DNA of 64,000 nucleotides, taken from Apostichopus japonicus. Its lineage: Eukaryota > Echinodermata > Holothuroidea > Aspidochirotida > Stichopodidae. A program made the translations under genes and the position numbers. The number at the start of each line of letters is the position of its first letter. Positions within the stretch are counted from its first letter, which is position 1. Of this stretch, positions 11,011 through 22,850 are shown one piece after another. The DNA lies in assembly GCF_037975245.1 (NCBI RefSeq), contig NC_092569.1, positions 10,029,001 through 10,093,000 on the forward strand. The letters are read 5' to 3'. The notes under the pieces are model-generated. The model was not told the DNA's origin. It saw nothing but the letters and a program-made list of their open reading frames with translations, and did no database searches.

Positions 11011-13110
11011 ACACTGTGAGAGAATTCACCGAGGCCTGTTGACGATTATTGACGAATGTTTTTTTTTTATGCTTTCAGAGTATAGTATTTACTCATTGCA
11101 CATGTTGAATGTTTATAGAAAACATTGTATCAAGACTGGATTACACATATATTTCTTCTTTTTTTTTTGCTTAAGTTCTAAAAGTTTGTTTACTCATCAT
11201 TTCAAGATAGTGAGTTAATGTGATTTACCTTTATAAATATCATATTTTTATTTTTATTATTGAGCTAAATGTACACCCCTCTTACCGCCTTCCCTTACCC
11301 TCCATCCGTGTGAGGCACCTAAACATTATGTTTGCCCTGGTGTTCTGATAGGAGTGTTTGCCACTCCCCTTTTTGAGAAAAAAATGTAAATTGTGTAACT
11401 TTTGCAACAATGGTGAAGACATGTCATATATTTATCTATACTGCACAGCAGGGATGATTTTTATTTGCATCTATTAAGATGTTTTCTTGTCCGGGGCATC
11501 TAGGAGGAGGGGTTGCCCCTTACCTATTTGAGAAATGGTTGGTAAAATGATGTGCTTAGATGCAAAAGGATACAATTTACAATTTTTTTGAAACAATGTT
11601 GAAGAAGATTTGTCTATTTATGTTCTACCGCACATACATCTTTTATATATCTATCTTTTGCAGATGTGATTGCTAGTTTAACGTGTATCAATAAATAGCA
11701 TTGAAATGATTGACATAATATATAGAATAATATAGAATATAGAATTATTCCAGCAAACTTTCTTGATATAGTTTGAAATCAAACAATTTGAAGAAGTATT
11801 TGAAATACATTAGATTAGATCTATACCTCCTGCAAATATACAATAATAAAAAATTGTCACAGAGTAAATCTGTTTTCTGTTGACTTGCAATAATGTGTAT
11901 TTTGGACACAAAAAAAAAAAGAAAATCTCTAATGCATTTAAATTAAATATACATTTGATTTTCCGCCAAAATATGTCTTAAATGCGGCAAAAGCGAGACG
12001 TTTATTACGTTTTTGTCTCCTTTATGGATGGATTCGTAAATAAGTTTTTTTTTGGATAATAAGAAGAAGTTTGCGTACACTATGCAAAGGTTAACTATAT
12101 TTAGTACAACACACGGAATGTTAATGAAACGTAAGAAGGTATCCAATCCACATGCTTCTTCTTAAAGCAGTATTTTCGCTTGTTTATCAGTTTTACCAAG
12201 CCGGCCGAATTAAAGTAATTTTTTTTATATATATAATAAAATAAGGAAAATAAGATTACTTGCTGGGATCTTGTGGTTAAAGTTGATTTGCTATACCAAA
12301 GTTGCTAACAATTTCTGTATATAAACGGAGATCACATCCTCATAGCATTTTGCAGCACAAAGAAATGATGTTTTTCCTTAACATTTTGTGATATTTTGTA
12401 AATTCATCCGGCAACATTAGTTTGGTACCGTTTTGTATCAGTTTTCTTGTACTTGATTGTCGTGATCTGCACTGACTCGAGCATTTTGACATGTTTATAA
12501 ATATTAAAAAAAGGACACTGAGGCCAAACATTTTGGTGGAGCGCCCTCTTTCGGCGAGCGCCCTCTTCGGGTTCGCAAAATAGTTGTTCGACTTGCAAGC
12601 TCGAGACGCTGGATCCAATCCGGGAAGCGTTCAAATCAGCGTCGGAAATGATTCCAATATCAGTTTTGTCATAAATTAAAAGTATTTTACTTACCATGAT
12701 TTATATGTCATAACATATTGTAGCACATTATGTCGTCTCCTCGTGCAGAAGTACCAAACAAAGCAATAAATATTACAGAATTTATTTGTGACTCCTGCAT
12801 GAGAAATTCCATCTTTAATTACAGCCTCTAATGTACGACGCGTCGCTTTGATGAAGTTATTAAACCCTTATAATTTCATTAATAGCTCTGCCTTCAGTGG
12901 GAGTAGACGACTCCAGTGCAACAGCTTTTACTTTGGCAGGCGTTTCCAATTGCACGATGATATCATAATGATCAAGTAATATATCATTTCATTTATTAAC
13001 GCTAATCAACTCGTCAAACTAACAGCGCAAAAACCGAGACCAAAGTTAGATGTATAGCAAATTGTACTATCACCGCAGAATTTGTTCGAAGTTGAGTAAA
13101 TATAACTTAC
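11011..13110. other. 3' flank of FReD gene copy 1
   Basis: Probable 3' UTR and then non-coding DNA. AATAAA occurs at 11690-11695 and 11845-11850; only the second is kept in copy 2 (56765-56770), so it is the better poly(A) signal candidate. A 222-base segment at 12526-12747 is present only in copy 1. No convincing exon was found. On the minus strand this DNA lies in the big intron of the Ig gene. Confidence 0.5.
12526..12747. other. Copy 1-specific 222-base segment
   Basis: Copy 2 joins ..gaggcca directly to gaagtacc at 57443. Copy 1 has 222 extra bases between them, with a CA microhomology at the borders. The segment contains a short internal repeat GAGCGCCCTCTT. No inverted ends or target duplication were seen, so it could be an insertion in copy 1 or a deletion in copy 2. 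Confidence 0.6.
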
Positions 13111-13129
13111 GTTGCAATTTACATGTAAA
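13111..13129 (-). CDS. Ig receptor exon 3: 19-base microexon, copy 1
   Basis: A strong acceptor (tttcttcattgacag) and donor (gtaagt) bracket 19 bases. With one base completing the split codon it gives S-LHVNCN and ends in phase 0, exactly the phase that the next exon (32545 in the other copy) needs. It is identical in copy 2 at 57808-57826. Confidence 0.55.
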
Positions 13130-16100
13130 CTGTCAATGAAGAAACAAACCCAAGCGACCACCATTACCTTATAAGTGATAGAGGTGCCTATGATGTCCAC
13201 CATTTCCCCCCTCTTCCCTCCGCTCCCCTCCCCTTACCCGTTCCACTTTCTTTTTTTATATTTTTCTTTTCATGATGGTGAAAATACACAGTGTTTGTGT
13301 TGACATACATGAAGGTAAAAGTATATGTTGTTATATGAACTTCATCTTTGTAGCAAAGACATTCACAAATATCATCCTTAGCATAGAAGTGAACGCAAAT
13401 GTAAACAGATTAGGTCATTCTAAATTCAACCATACCCGTATAGACTCGTATATAAGGTACACTTGTAACTTGATATCTCCCAAAGGTGTCTAATTATTCT
13501 TGATTGTTTAAGATGTATTCTTGATTGTTTAAGTTGTAGTCTTTAACATGAGTTAGTTATGGCGTCAGTTACTATAGTGGTGTTTCATAGTGTGGCACCG
13601 ATGTCGCTAAAATATCCGCAAGTTACTATTATCCGATATATGCCAATAAATAGGCCGATACCGTACCGTTACTATATCGATATACAATCAATGTTCATGC
13701 CTTGCTGACTCTATAATTGAGTAATGTACAAAGGTCGTACATATCGACCAACTCTTTTTGCGTTCCATACGCATATGTTTCCATAGTAGTACCGTACCGT
13801 GCATGTGATAATAACTGAATTATGAAACAGACACATCAGGCCGCATGACTTTGGTGAAGTTGGTGTACGCATGACAGTGCGTCGTGAAGATAAAGAGCTG
13901 ATCTGATCTTGAAGTTTCCAAATAAATATTTGTTCATCTCTTGTTTTTTTTCATTTTTTTTTTCATTACGATGTTACTCTTATGAACTTGATCTTTTACG
14001 AAGCACTGTTGTGCGTATTACAGTATAACAATGACTCAGATCGTGTCTCGAAACCTTTGGTGTTCGTGGACAATTCTGACATCCATATGGGGTTCGTAGT
14101 GGGATAAAGTTAGGGAAACCCTGCTCTAGACTATAGTTGGTTAGCAGTTATCGTCAGTTGATGCAAACTGCCGAAATCGATATGTGGACGATATTGCCAA
14201 TACCATGCGGCACCGATAATGCACGCCGATGACTGCATGGTGCAAAACTAATATGTGTGTAGTAGACATGTAGTAGATGTCAAGGGCGTAGGAACCGGGA
14301 GGCTGGGTAAGTGCCAGCCCCCCAGTGAAAAATATGGGGGGCGGAAGTATCATTCCGCCTCCCCCCCCCGCTTCGAAAGTCAGAAAACCCCTTTTTCATT
14401 TCCAAATGAGAAAAAATCTCATTTGGAGCACCAAATTGCATCTAAGGCCAGGTGAAAATGCAAATTTTTTTTAAAAATGGAGTGGGTGTTGAAGTGTGCT
14501 ATATTGCACCAAATTGCATCTGAGGCCACCTGGAAATGCCCAAAAAATCCCCCTCCCCTTAGACCCCTCCCCCAGGTCGGCCATCAGTCTTCAGCCCCCC
14601 CCCCCCACTCAAAAGTACCTTCCTACGCCACTGGTAGATGTAATACATACCTGCTGTCAATGAAGGAGTTATCTTGGAAAGGAGATTTCACTTTACACTG
14701 ATATATCCCAGCATTTGACTCGATAGCTCTACGTATCCCAAGTGCCATGTCGTCACCATAAAATATCCCTACGTCGTTGCCGCCTTGTTGGAAGGTGTTA
14801 TCGATTTCTTCATTTCGCGGGATAATCGTCTCCTTTATATCTAACGAATCTGCTGATTGGTAAAACGACTCTAGTGGTAGCTTCGTCCAGACTATCCGTT
14901 CTCTTACGTACCCACTGACAAACAAAAGAATGACATTCAAATTTATGTGAAACATGTTTTTCATCATATGGTCCTTTCTTGATTTTTTTTTGTTTAGTTA
15001 AGAGGCTAGATGGAACGAATTCAACCTGCTGGGTAGGGTTACGGGCTTGAGTGGCTCTGAAACCAATATCTTATCTAATATATATATACATTTTTTAATA
15101 TTGACATAGCTTGATATTTCTATCAGTTTATCATTTTTGCTATTTGTGCTGGTCTTGGTAGTAAGGTTTACAATGTTTGGTCGATTGGTTAGATGGGATG
15201 AGGAATAAATGTCTGGGGGTGTTTTCAGGGGGTCTGGGTGCCAGACCTAACCTCTGAGGTGCAGCCATTACTAACGTTTTAGGAATGAGTTAGATTTGTT
15301 TTAGCAGCATTAAGTGGTCAAATCCTCTGAATAGAATGATTTGAAATCTTCTGTCACCAGTTCCCAGCTGGCTGTCACGCAATGTGCTACTCTGACGTAG
15401 CTTTACAGCTGTGTAGCCTATATATGCTGAATTCCATGAAGGGGTCTCTTCTAGGGTTCCAATCAGTGTAAAATCATGACGGTATCGTCATTGGAAGCTT
15501 TCAAGTATTATGATCTACGAGCACTTTTCCCCAAGTTTAATACACACAGCGGTATAACAGTTTAAAGTGTATCAATACAAGGACAACGTTTTTTTTTTTT
15601 AAAGTAAACTGGTATAAGGTAAGGTAAGGTAAGGATACTTTCAGCACAAAATTACAAATATTCTTGTTCAAGATAACGGTAGTGACTCGGTGACGATCTC
15701 TCTTATACACTACTATGTTGTTCACTCCTGTATCTCAAAACTGTGATGTCGTCTAATCCTTGATTAGTTCCACTGGAATTAGATACATTAAAGTTATTGA
15801 GTATAAACCTTGGAGGAAGGAAACAATCCCCTAACTTCGCTCTCGCGATGTAAACAAAAACTATCTGTATAATTCCGGTAAATAGGTGAAATAATTCATA
15901 GTGCCTCAAAATGTAGCATTCTCAAGTTCTAGCCATTTTCTTTGAGGTCATGTGTATAAAAAATACGTTCGAAAAAATGATCACAGTATGATTTCGAACA
16001 CGGCACCTCAGTACATGTGTAGTAATTAGTTTCGTCCACCCTCCTTTAGAATTGAACATTCCGTGACGGGTTTCCGGAAGTCCCTGATTTTCAGGGGTTG

Positions 16101-17658
16101 GAAAGTTTTTAGGAAGCGTGGGCACAACCACTGATCTGTACACGTTAATGTACAGATCAGTGGGCACAACCGACGAGCGACGCGAGCAATTGACTTGGCC
16201 ACCCGTTCATATTTAGTAGCGAACGTCTCCTACAGCGATTGATTCTCGGATCTTAGCATATTTAAGGATCTTTTCACAGAACGTTTATTATTATCTATGG
16301 ATTTTACCCGAGGACAGTTTATCCAACCTTAAATTCGACTTAACTTCGAGGAACACTTCAGCGTTACTAATTATATGTAGCCTACCGTTGATTCTACCAA
16401 TAGCGCTTATACGTAGGTCCGCTTTACCTACTTATACTAATATCTATAGCCATCGCGCCGAGCGAGGACTTGTATTTTATTATAATCTAGATGTAGCGTA
16501 AGCATCCACACTTCTAATAGGGGCTGGCGAAAATATTCGCCACCGATTCGTAGAGTGTTTACGTGATCATACATATATCATTTTAGTACCTGGAAGCTAT
16601 TCGGTCGCGAGAGCGTTTACGCGATACACCATCTTCCATTTTGTTACTGGAAGCTATTGGATCGCGAAAGCTGTAAAATATTTAGCACCATAGCGCCATC
16701 ATTAATATCTAGCCTGTAGTCTAGCCTTCGAGCATAATATACAGTCTGGTTACATCAATATAAGTCGACTTAGACTTGCGGATTCCAGCGTTAGGAACAG
16801 ACCAGGATCCAAACGGTGAAAGGACATAGTATTTAAAGGTATGTCGATCTTTTTATACTTTAGATTAGTTTCTCCATAGAAACTTCTTAACATGTTTCTC
16901 CGTGCAGCTTAGACGTAACCTATTTGATACAGTCGCTTTACGAAGTAACGGAACATGCTAAGTTACCGTTTACTACTATACCACACGTTTTGGCACATTG
17001 GCATCCCGTGGATACTGTATACAACCTGTTGGATGTATACCCTCATATTATATTAATAAACCAATCACAACAGTTTTCACATAGCTATACGCTATGAAAC
17101 GCGAAAATATGGAACGCGAAAAGGGAAAACTTTTTTCGTTGCTACGTTTAACGTAAGTTTAGACAACGACGTAAGTTTAGACAACGGTAGTTTAGACATC
17201 AACGTGAGTTTGAGCAACAGCGTGGTAAAACAGCAGGAACAGACAACAGCAAACTAAGTTAAGACAACGGAATAAGTTTGCCCTTTTCGCGTTCCATGAT
17301 ACGCCACTTACCACGGGTCACAAGTCAGCTTGAGTCCAGAACCACGATAGACTACCACTGCCCTGGCTCGAAATGTTTTCTTGCATAGTGGATTGAACAT
17401 GGAAAACAACGGACGTACGAAAGATCTTCGGCTTCGGGACTTTCCTGGAATATTAAAATCCCGCTGTTGGTTAACGTCTTGTCGTGTGAAATTCCTGTCT
17501 TTAGTTGTATCGCGAAATCCTGTGATAGCTTGCTGGGAACGACTTGTGTGGATTTCTGACTTTATTGTCTTTGCAGAATGTAACGAAGCAAGATAACACA
17601 GGATAATTGTACATTGCACTAAGATCCATAAAATGCTCATTAGTTTGTAGTAATCCAA
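13111..17658 (-). CDS. FAM187-like Ig receptor, copy 1 (first three exons only)
   Basis: Gene-level entry for exons 17658-17312, 14914-14651 and 13129-13111 on the minus strand. They encode a signal peptide, a basic cleavable linker and the first Ig domain, then a 19-base microexon. The phases join (2, 2, 0). The remaining exons (thrombospondin-like segment, second Ig, membrane tail) should lie left of the window, by analogy with 32545-26246 in the other copy. FAM187 proteins have Ig - CxxC/WxxW segment - Ig - transmembrane layout; their molecular role is poorly known. Confidence 0.6.
13130..14280. other. Intron DNA between Ig receptor exons 2 and 3, copy 1
   Basis: No further exon is supported. 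A pyrimidine-rich patch lies at 13206-13270, and short repeats of the kind ACCGTACCGT occur near 13660 and 13793. The copy 2 counterpart is 57827-58996. Confidence 0.5.
14281..14633. mobile_element. hAT-type MITE beside a splice donor
   Basis: The ends CAAGGGCGTAGGAACC and (reverse complement) CAGTGGCGTAGGAAGG are inverted repeats. The 8-bp duplication gtagatgt lies at 14273-14280 and 14634-14641. Copy 2 has the empty site near 58980-58987. Internal poly-C runs and a short repeat (CACCAAATTGCATCT) are present, and there is no transposase. Confidence 0.9.
14651..14914 (-). CDS. Ig receptor exon 2: second half of Ig domain 1, copy 1
   Basis: Acceptor tttgtttgtcag, donor AGCAG/gtatgt. It begins with one base and ends with two. 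It encodes GYVRERIVWTKLPLES (C strand with the core Trp) and IESNAGIYQCKVKSPF (F strand with the core Cys). Joined to exon 1 it completes a V-like Ig fold. A MITE starts only 17 bases into the following intron. Confidence 0.75.
16018..16889. mobile_element. Putative solo LTR, 872 bases
   Basis: Copy 2 lacks this segment. It is flanked by acatg at 16013-16017 and 16890-16894, a 5-bp duplication as made by retroviral-type integrases. The element starts TGTAGTAATTAG but ends TTCTTA rather than the usual CA, so the LTR call is tentative. It has no long frame. An imperfect internal repeat around GGAAGCTATT occurs near 16592 and 16640. Confidence 0.5.
16130..16160. repeat. 31-base foldback between 11-bp direct repeats
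   Basis: CTGATCTGTACA and TGTACAGATCAG face each other across CGTTAA. The 11-base sequence TGGGCACAACC stands on both sides (16119-16129 and 16161-16171), as if a tiny palindromic insert had duplicated its target. Confidence 0.7.
17312..17658 (-). CDS. Ig receptor exon 1: signal peptide and Ig strand B, copy 1
   Basis: It starts at ATG 17658 (MDYYKLMSILWILVQCTIIL), a good signal peptide or anchor. A basic stretch with GKSRSRRSFVRP (possible furin site) follows, then FNPLCKKTFRARAVVVYRGS and LKLTCDP, the A-B strands of an Ig domain. The donor TG/gtaagt leaves two bases of a split codon. The frame is open in both copies with only a few amino-acid changes. Confidence 0.7.
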
Positions 17659-18812
17659 GCTGTGACTGCAGGCAAGGTAGTCTCCAGTTTCTGGGCTTAG
17701 GTTTAGGCTAGCCCTTAATGAAGCTATGACATACTAGTTAAACTGTTGTACTCTAGCCATTCATGTAAGTCACATACATATATCTCAAAGACTCCAGTAG
17801 TCTTATTCAAATGCTACCCATTAATAACCTGTTACGTTAGACCTTTGTGTGTCTAGGACTGATGTATCCTATAAGTAGTAAAAGTAACAGTTAGGCTATT
17901 CTATAGCTTGGTTAGTCAAGGAGTAGATAGTTTTGCAGCATTTCCGCGTTTCCTGTTTTGTCCTGCTCTGAAAATATGTGATTATCCGACAAGGAATGAT
18001 AGTCCAATATCTTCAATTTCATCAAAGCGTTAATAATCCCAGCTCCTCCAAGATCACACAGATACCATGATGCGTTCTCGGCGAAATCATCATCGACAAG
18101 AACCGCTCTCATATAGGCCTAGTACTTTTTTTAATAATATAAGGCTATTCGTTTTCCTTGCGATGGTGATATTCAAACCAGGTTGGTACATTAAATGTCA
18201 GCCTGTTGATGTGGGTGGAAGCAAAAGGAAACATGAGCAACAAGGAAATAATCCACACGACCTAGAAAACATTCATGTAATGTTAATTACAGTCGAGTCC
18301 ACGTTAAGAAAACAAAAAACACATCTGTGCGCTTGTTCTGTCGTTTGTAAATAATGCGTGCTGGCGCCTGCGTGAGATACCGTACTCGATAATATCAAAG
18401 ATCTTGCACACAGCGTCGAATCGACTCAAATATACACCCAAGCCTCACACGCGAAAGGTGAATCCAGTCCACGCGCGTGTTGGCACACGCACATGTTTGA
18501 GACTATGATACGCGTTCGTAATTCATTCATAAAGTATTCTGACATAGCGAAAGATTAGCGACTCCTATATGCACACAAAGACACGTGAAAATAAGATTTC
18601 TTGCAACTCTATATACTAAATGATGAAGCCCAACATTTGTATAGTGGCAAGGGCGCTAGATTGTTGGCTCTAGCTACAGTGTCGTATATTGACGGCTTTG
18701 GATTTCTATACCTGTACTTCTTACACACAGACACTTGGAGCCAGTACACGCGCGCGTCTCTACGCGTACGTTATTGATAGTTTGGCTTATAGAACAGCGC
18801 GTTCGTATACAC
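17659..18812. other. Upstream region of Ig receptor, copy 1
   Basis: Presumed promoter side of the minus-strand gene; no exon seen. It aligns with 61414-62570 in copy 2. Short open frames here are not conserved in length between the copies. Confidence 0.5.
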
Positions 18813-19094
18813 CAGGCGGAGTGTATAGCCTAGTGGTTAACGCCGGCGTTTCCCAGTCGTGAGATCCCCGGTTCGATTCCCCGCCGACAGCAATGTGTGT
18901 CGTCTGGCAAGGGTGTTGTTCAATAACAACTTCCTGACATGGACGTTAAATGGATGTGTGCCGAGAGATTGGCTTCGGTCAGCTTGCGAGTCTACAAGCC
19001 TCCATGGCTTCTTTCGCGAGTTCCTGCTTGCGGGAAGATCACATATACATACATACATACATACATACATACACACATACATACATACATACAC
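18813..19094 (+). mobile_element. tRNA-derived SINE with (TACA)n tail
   Basis: The head looks like a tRNA gene: box A TAGCCTAGTGG (18826-18836) and box B GGTTCGATTCC (18870-18880). The body matches the SINE at 26666-26881 through GGTTAACGCCGG, TGGACGTTAAAT, TTCGGTCAGCTTGCG and CTTCGCGAGTTCCTGCTTGC. The tail is a TACA microsatellite (about 19043-19094). It lies between the P-type element and one copy of gtatacac (18805-18812). Confidence 0.85.
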
Positions 19095-20888
19095 CAGAGC
19101 CGTATATTTAGAGAGTTCGGCCAAATGGCAATTTGTGACGTCATATGTTTACAATGGACGCCATGATAGTTCCTTAACAGTTGCGCGAATTCGTGCAAAT
19201 GCCGTGCGTCGCACATAACCTATGTACAAGAATTATACAGCTAGCCTAGTATTGGTAGGCTAGTAGTATAGCGTTTATTTATACGGAAGAAATGCATTTC
19301 TTGTTGCACAACGTTTGAAGAAAATTTCAACGTTATTAAAATCATAATTAATTCACTTTCTTTAACCGTTCGTCACGAAACGAGAGGTTGTCCTTATGAT
19401 GAAAGTCTACGACCAGGTAAGTGAAATAACCATGCGAAATAGCATACAGTACTGTAGTAAGTCAATAGGCTATAGACAGACAGGGTTAAATGCTCATGGC
19501 TCTAGTCTAAGTCTACAGTAAGTGAGCTGCATCTCTGTAGGGATACAGTTGTACATTACAGTTGTTGTTACAGTTGTGTGGGACTCTGGAGCTTCTCATG
19601 CCCACAGGCACTCGTAACGTTACTGTATGTAGGTGTATAGTACACAAACACGGGCCTGTATTTATACTGTAGCCTGTAGGCCTACACCTAGTTAACTTTA
19701 TGAGTACCTAGGCCTACTTCATGGTAAGGCGAGGGGTTAAGCCTAGGTTTATCACCACAGGGTTACTATTGATTTTCAGTGTCAGTTGTTGGCTGATAAA
19801 AATGATTAAGAAAGTAGACAGGTCATTAATTGAAATTTGAAATCAGTTTATTCATAAGATACTGTATCACATATGTACAATAATATTGATTTGATCAGGG
19901 AATATGAACAATGGTCTACATAAGTTAAATGACACATATTAAAACTGCCAAACAGTAAGGCTAAAGTATAACTTTCAAAGTACTTCTCTTACTTTCTGAA
20001 TATATGAGCTACAGATGGCAGGAGTATTGTCAAAATTGCAGGCTATATACCCAAATGTTGTTTATAAATTGAGTTAGCCTAAATAACTGGATTGTTATTC
20101 AATTGCAAAATCTTGAAGACTTAAAATTAGCTTTCAGCACACACAAGCTACAGTAAATACACTGTACCAGTTTTGCAGCACACAGTGCACACCGTATCAT
20201 CTGTATCCAGTTGGGATATTTTCTCAATTTGACTACAACAAACCAATTATTGGAGGTTTTTACCAGTCATTCTTTCTCAAGTTGTACAAGACAGGATTGT
20301 CATGTCATTGATACAGTATTATTAAACCCCTTAGAATCTGACTGCAATGGATGCTGACTGTGGTGACACAGTATGTGTAGTAATGTATGGTGTGTAATAT
20401 TTATGATCACTGTAGTAATCAAGTTTGGCCACATTTGTAGGTGGGGTCACTGTTATTCACATACTTTTGTGAACAAATTCATGCTAATTTTCAGATCTGC
20501 TGGAAAATAATTAAGTAAACACATTGGATTATAATGACATGAAACTTCTTATGAAGTAAAAAGTTCTTTCCTCTCTAGTTTTTAAAAACCAATCTCAATG
20601 TTTTTGTGTAAAAATCTCCAGAGTTTGGTGACTGCTCTGGATCAGGATGAGAGTTTAGCTTCTTTAGTGTATCTACTTGACAGGGTGATATTATTTCATA
20701 GGTTTTTTTTATTTTTTCAAGTGAACAGCATACTGGATATAAATATATTTGGGTTTAAGATACTATGACAAACTTATGTCCTCCAAGTCTGATTTATTTA
20801 CTTTATTTTATCAACAAGAAGCCTCATTGCCATGCTTTTACTACCTAACTTTCCACCAGATTTTTAACACTGATTTTTTGTCTTCTTT

Positions 20889-21888
20889 TCAGCCCTTTAC
20901 GTTTACAAAAGATGTGGAGACGGACATCAGGTATCTGGAATGCAGTGTCCCTTTGATTTTGTGACACTCTGGAAATTGACAGGTTGCAGTTGAATCGATA
21001 GCCAAGGTCAACTGTTTCTTAGAATTACCCATGTTGATGAGGTTATCACTGCTATACTTCCTGAAGGTCATTCAGTGGTCTTGAGGTATTGGAAAGCCCT
21101 TTGATTTGGATAAACGAGGTTACCATCGGTGTACTCCTTAAACTTGTCAATGTAGCCAAAATGGAAGATGGTGGGGAAGTGGATTGAATGTTGTCGAAAC
21201 AGCTTGAGCAGTGCTTATCATTATGCTTCAGTCTAGTTATGCAATAACCACTGAGGTAGTATAGGCTGTTTTCTTCATCTGTGGTCATCGGGTCAGTTGT
21301 TTGAGATGAATGTTCACCTCAGGAATGTCATCTGATACTGGACAGTCTGGTGTTTCAAAACTGAAATCAGTGAGGAAGTTGTACTCATCGGTTTGATAGT
21401 TTCCAGCATTTATGATTTGCAGGGCATACTTGAATTCAACTGGCGAAGACATTGTCCGGACACTGCTGAATAGATTCTCCAAGCAATCTTGGGTGAAATG
21501 TGATGTCAGGAGGAACTTTTTTCCCTTGTCATCATTTCTTCTTGAAGATCCAAAATTGACTCTGTTGACAGAATAATGCCTGTTTGGACTGGCTTCCAAG
21601 AACATTTGGTTCAAATTTTGATGGTCTTGAACATCTTTATATTAGTTAAGGTTATGGCTTTGATCTGGTCAGGAGCAAGCAAACCTGCATGCTTTTGGTA
21701 ATAGCTGCCTTCTCTTTCCTCATTTTCCTTAGTTCTCTCTGGGCACAAGGCAGACGATACCTTAGAGAACCTTCAGATCTTGATGGTTGATTACATTGAC
21801 TCTTGTTATTTTGCTGATTTGGTGTGACTGATGGTGTTGCATTTTCAGTGTCACGATCTTGAATAGAATGCAAAGTCAATATAAACAC
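20889..21888 (-). pseudogene. Broken P/THAP9-type transposase fragments
   Basis: Minus-strand pieces read in order: 21888-21652 (basic, charged, SLRYRLPCAQRELRKMRKEK), 21614-21285 (FLLTSHFTQDCLENLFSSVR, a hallmark of P-type transposases), 21288-21052 (LYYLSGYCITRLKH, then CSSC) and 21071-20889 (ends FPECHKIKG). The last three are the carboxy-terminal part split by two frameshifts. Most of the catalytic core and the THAP finger are missing. The pieces are best read as a dead, internally deleted transposase. Confidence 0.7.
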
Positions 21889-22410
21889 ATAAGTTACTGC
21901 GATTATTCATTTCACTGATCAATATAGAGTAGCATATTTCTGCAAATCCTTTGAAACAAGTAATTAAATTAACTTACTCAATAAATGATTTTCTTATTAT
22001 TATATAAAATGTTAGTACACAAAGGAATATGATTATTCCCCAGGACTGGAAGTAGGAAAAGATCATTAGACTTGACAATTTGAAAACAAATGAACAGAAT
22101 TTTTCTCTGCTAATATGAAATGATTGTATCTGCAAACTTTGCAGCGTGTTATCACCGATCACTTCTGGGTCTTATCATTTGTTTCAATATGATCATTATC
22201 CTTCCTTCCAGTTTCGGTCCCTTTCTTGGTTATTTGTGAGACCAGTTTTGTGCTCGGGACCTTCTGTAAACTTGCAGCTGTATATTATGTTACAAATTTA
22301 CAGAAAAGCAAAAGCTTTCATCAGCTGGGTGGCACAAAATATTGTCTCAGTTGCATAAATAGTTATAAGCCTGATTAGTAATGTATTGACAGCATGATGT
22401 TAGAATTCCA

Positions 22411-22850
22411 CAGATAAATTCAAAATTGGTGTGGAGGAAAACAGGAATGAAATGACAAGTTCAGACGCATGAATCACGATGAAGGGATTTGGAAGAAGAA
22501 TGAATAGATTGAGTTTAATGATGAAGTGTTTGCTTAATAAGAAGTGAGTGAGAATTAAGCAGACAAATTTAACAATTGGTGTGGAGGAACACAGGAATGA
22601 AATGACATGTTCAGAAGCATGAATCATGATGAAGGAATTTGGAAGAAGAATCAATAGATTGAGGTTAATGATGAAGTGTTTGCTTAATGAGAAGCGAGTG
22701 AGAATTAAGCAGATAAATTTAAAACTTGGTGTGGAGGCAAACAGGAATGAAATGACAAAAAAGTACAGATGCATGATGGGGGATTTGGAAGAAGAATGAA
22801 TAGATTGAGTAAATGATTGAGTAATTGAGTAAATGATGAAGGGTTGATTT
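22411..22850. repeat. ~150-bp tandem repeat, about three copies, inside the P-type element
   Basis: Units begin near 22411, 22560 and 22710, each with TTGGTGTGGAGG, ACAGGAATGAAATGACA, GAAGAATGAATAGATTGAG-like and GAATTAAGCAG segments. The long minus-strand open frame over it (22915-22400) is a product of the repeat, not a gene. Confidence 0.8.

Larger units (their letters stand above)
14915..17311. other. Intron 1 of Ig receptor, copy 1
   Basis: No exon seen. It contains poly-T near 15591, a short GGTAA repeat near 15618-15635, the putative solo LTR at 16018-16889, and GTAAGTTTAGACAACG repeats at 17152-17190. The copy 2 counterpart (59261-61066) lacks the LTR but has the MITE at 59977-60263. 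Confidence 0.55.

Noticed and set aside
18815-18890. tRNA gene
   Set aside because: Boxes A and B are present, but it is the head of a SINE with a second diverged copy at 26666-26881, and the acceptor stem is not supported.
18837-19218. Open frames on both strands rich in HTYIHTY/YVCMYVC
   Set aside because: They run through the SINE and its TACA microsatellite tail.
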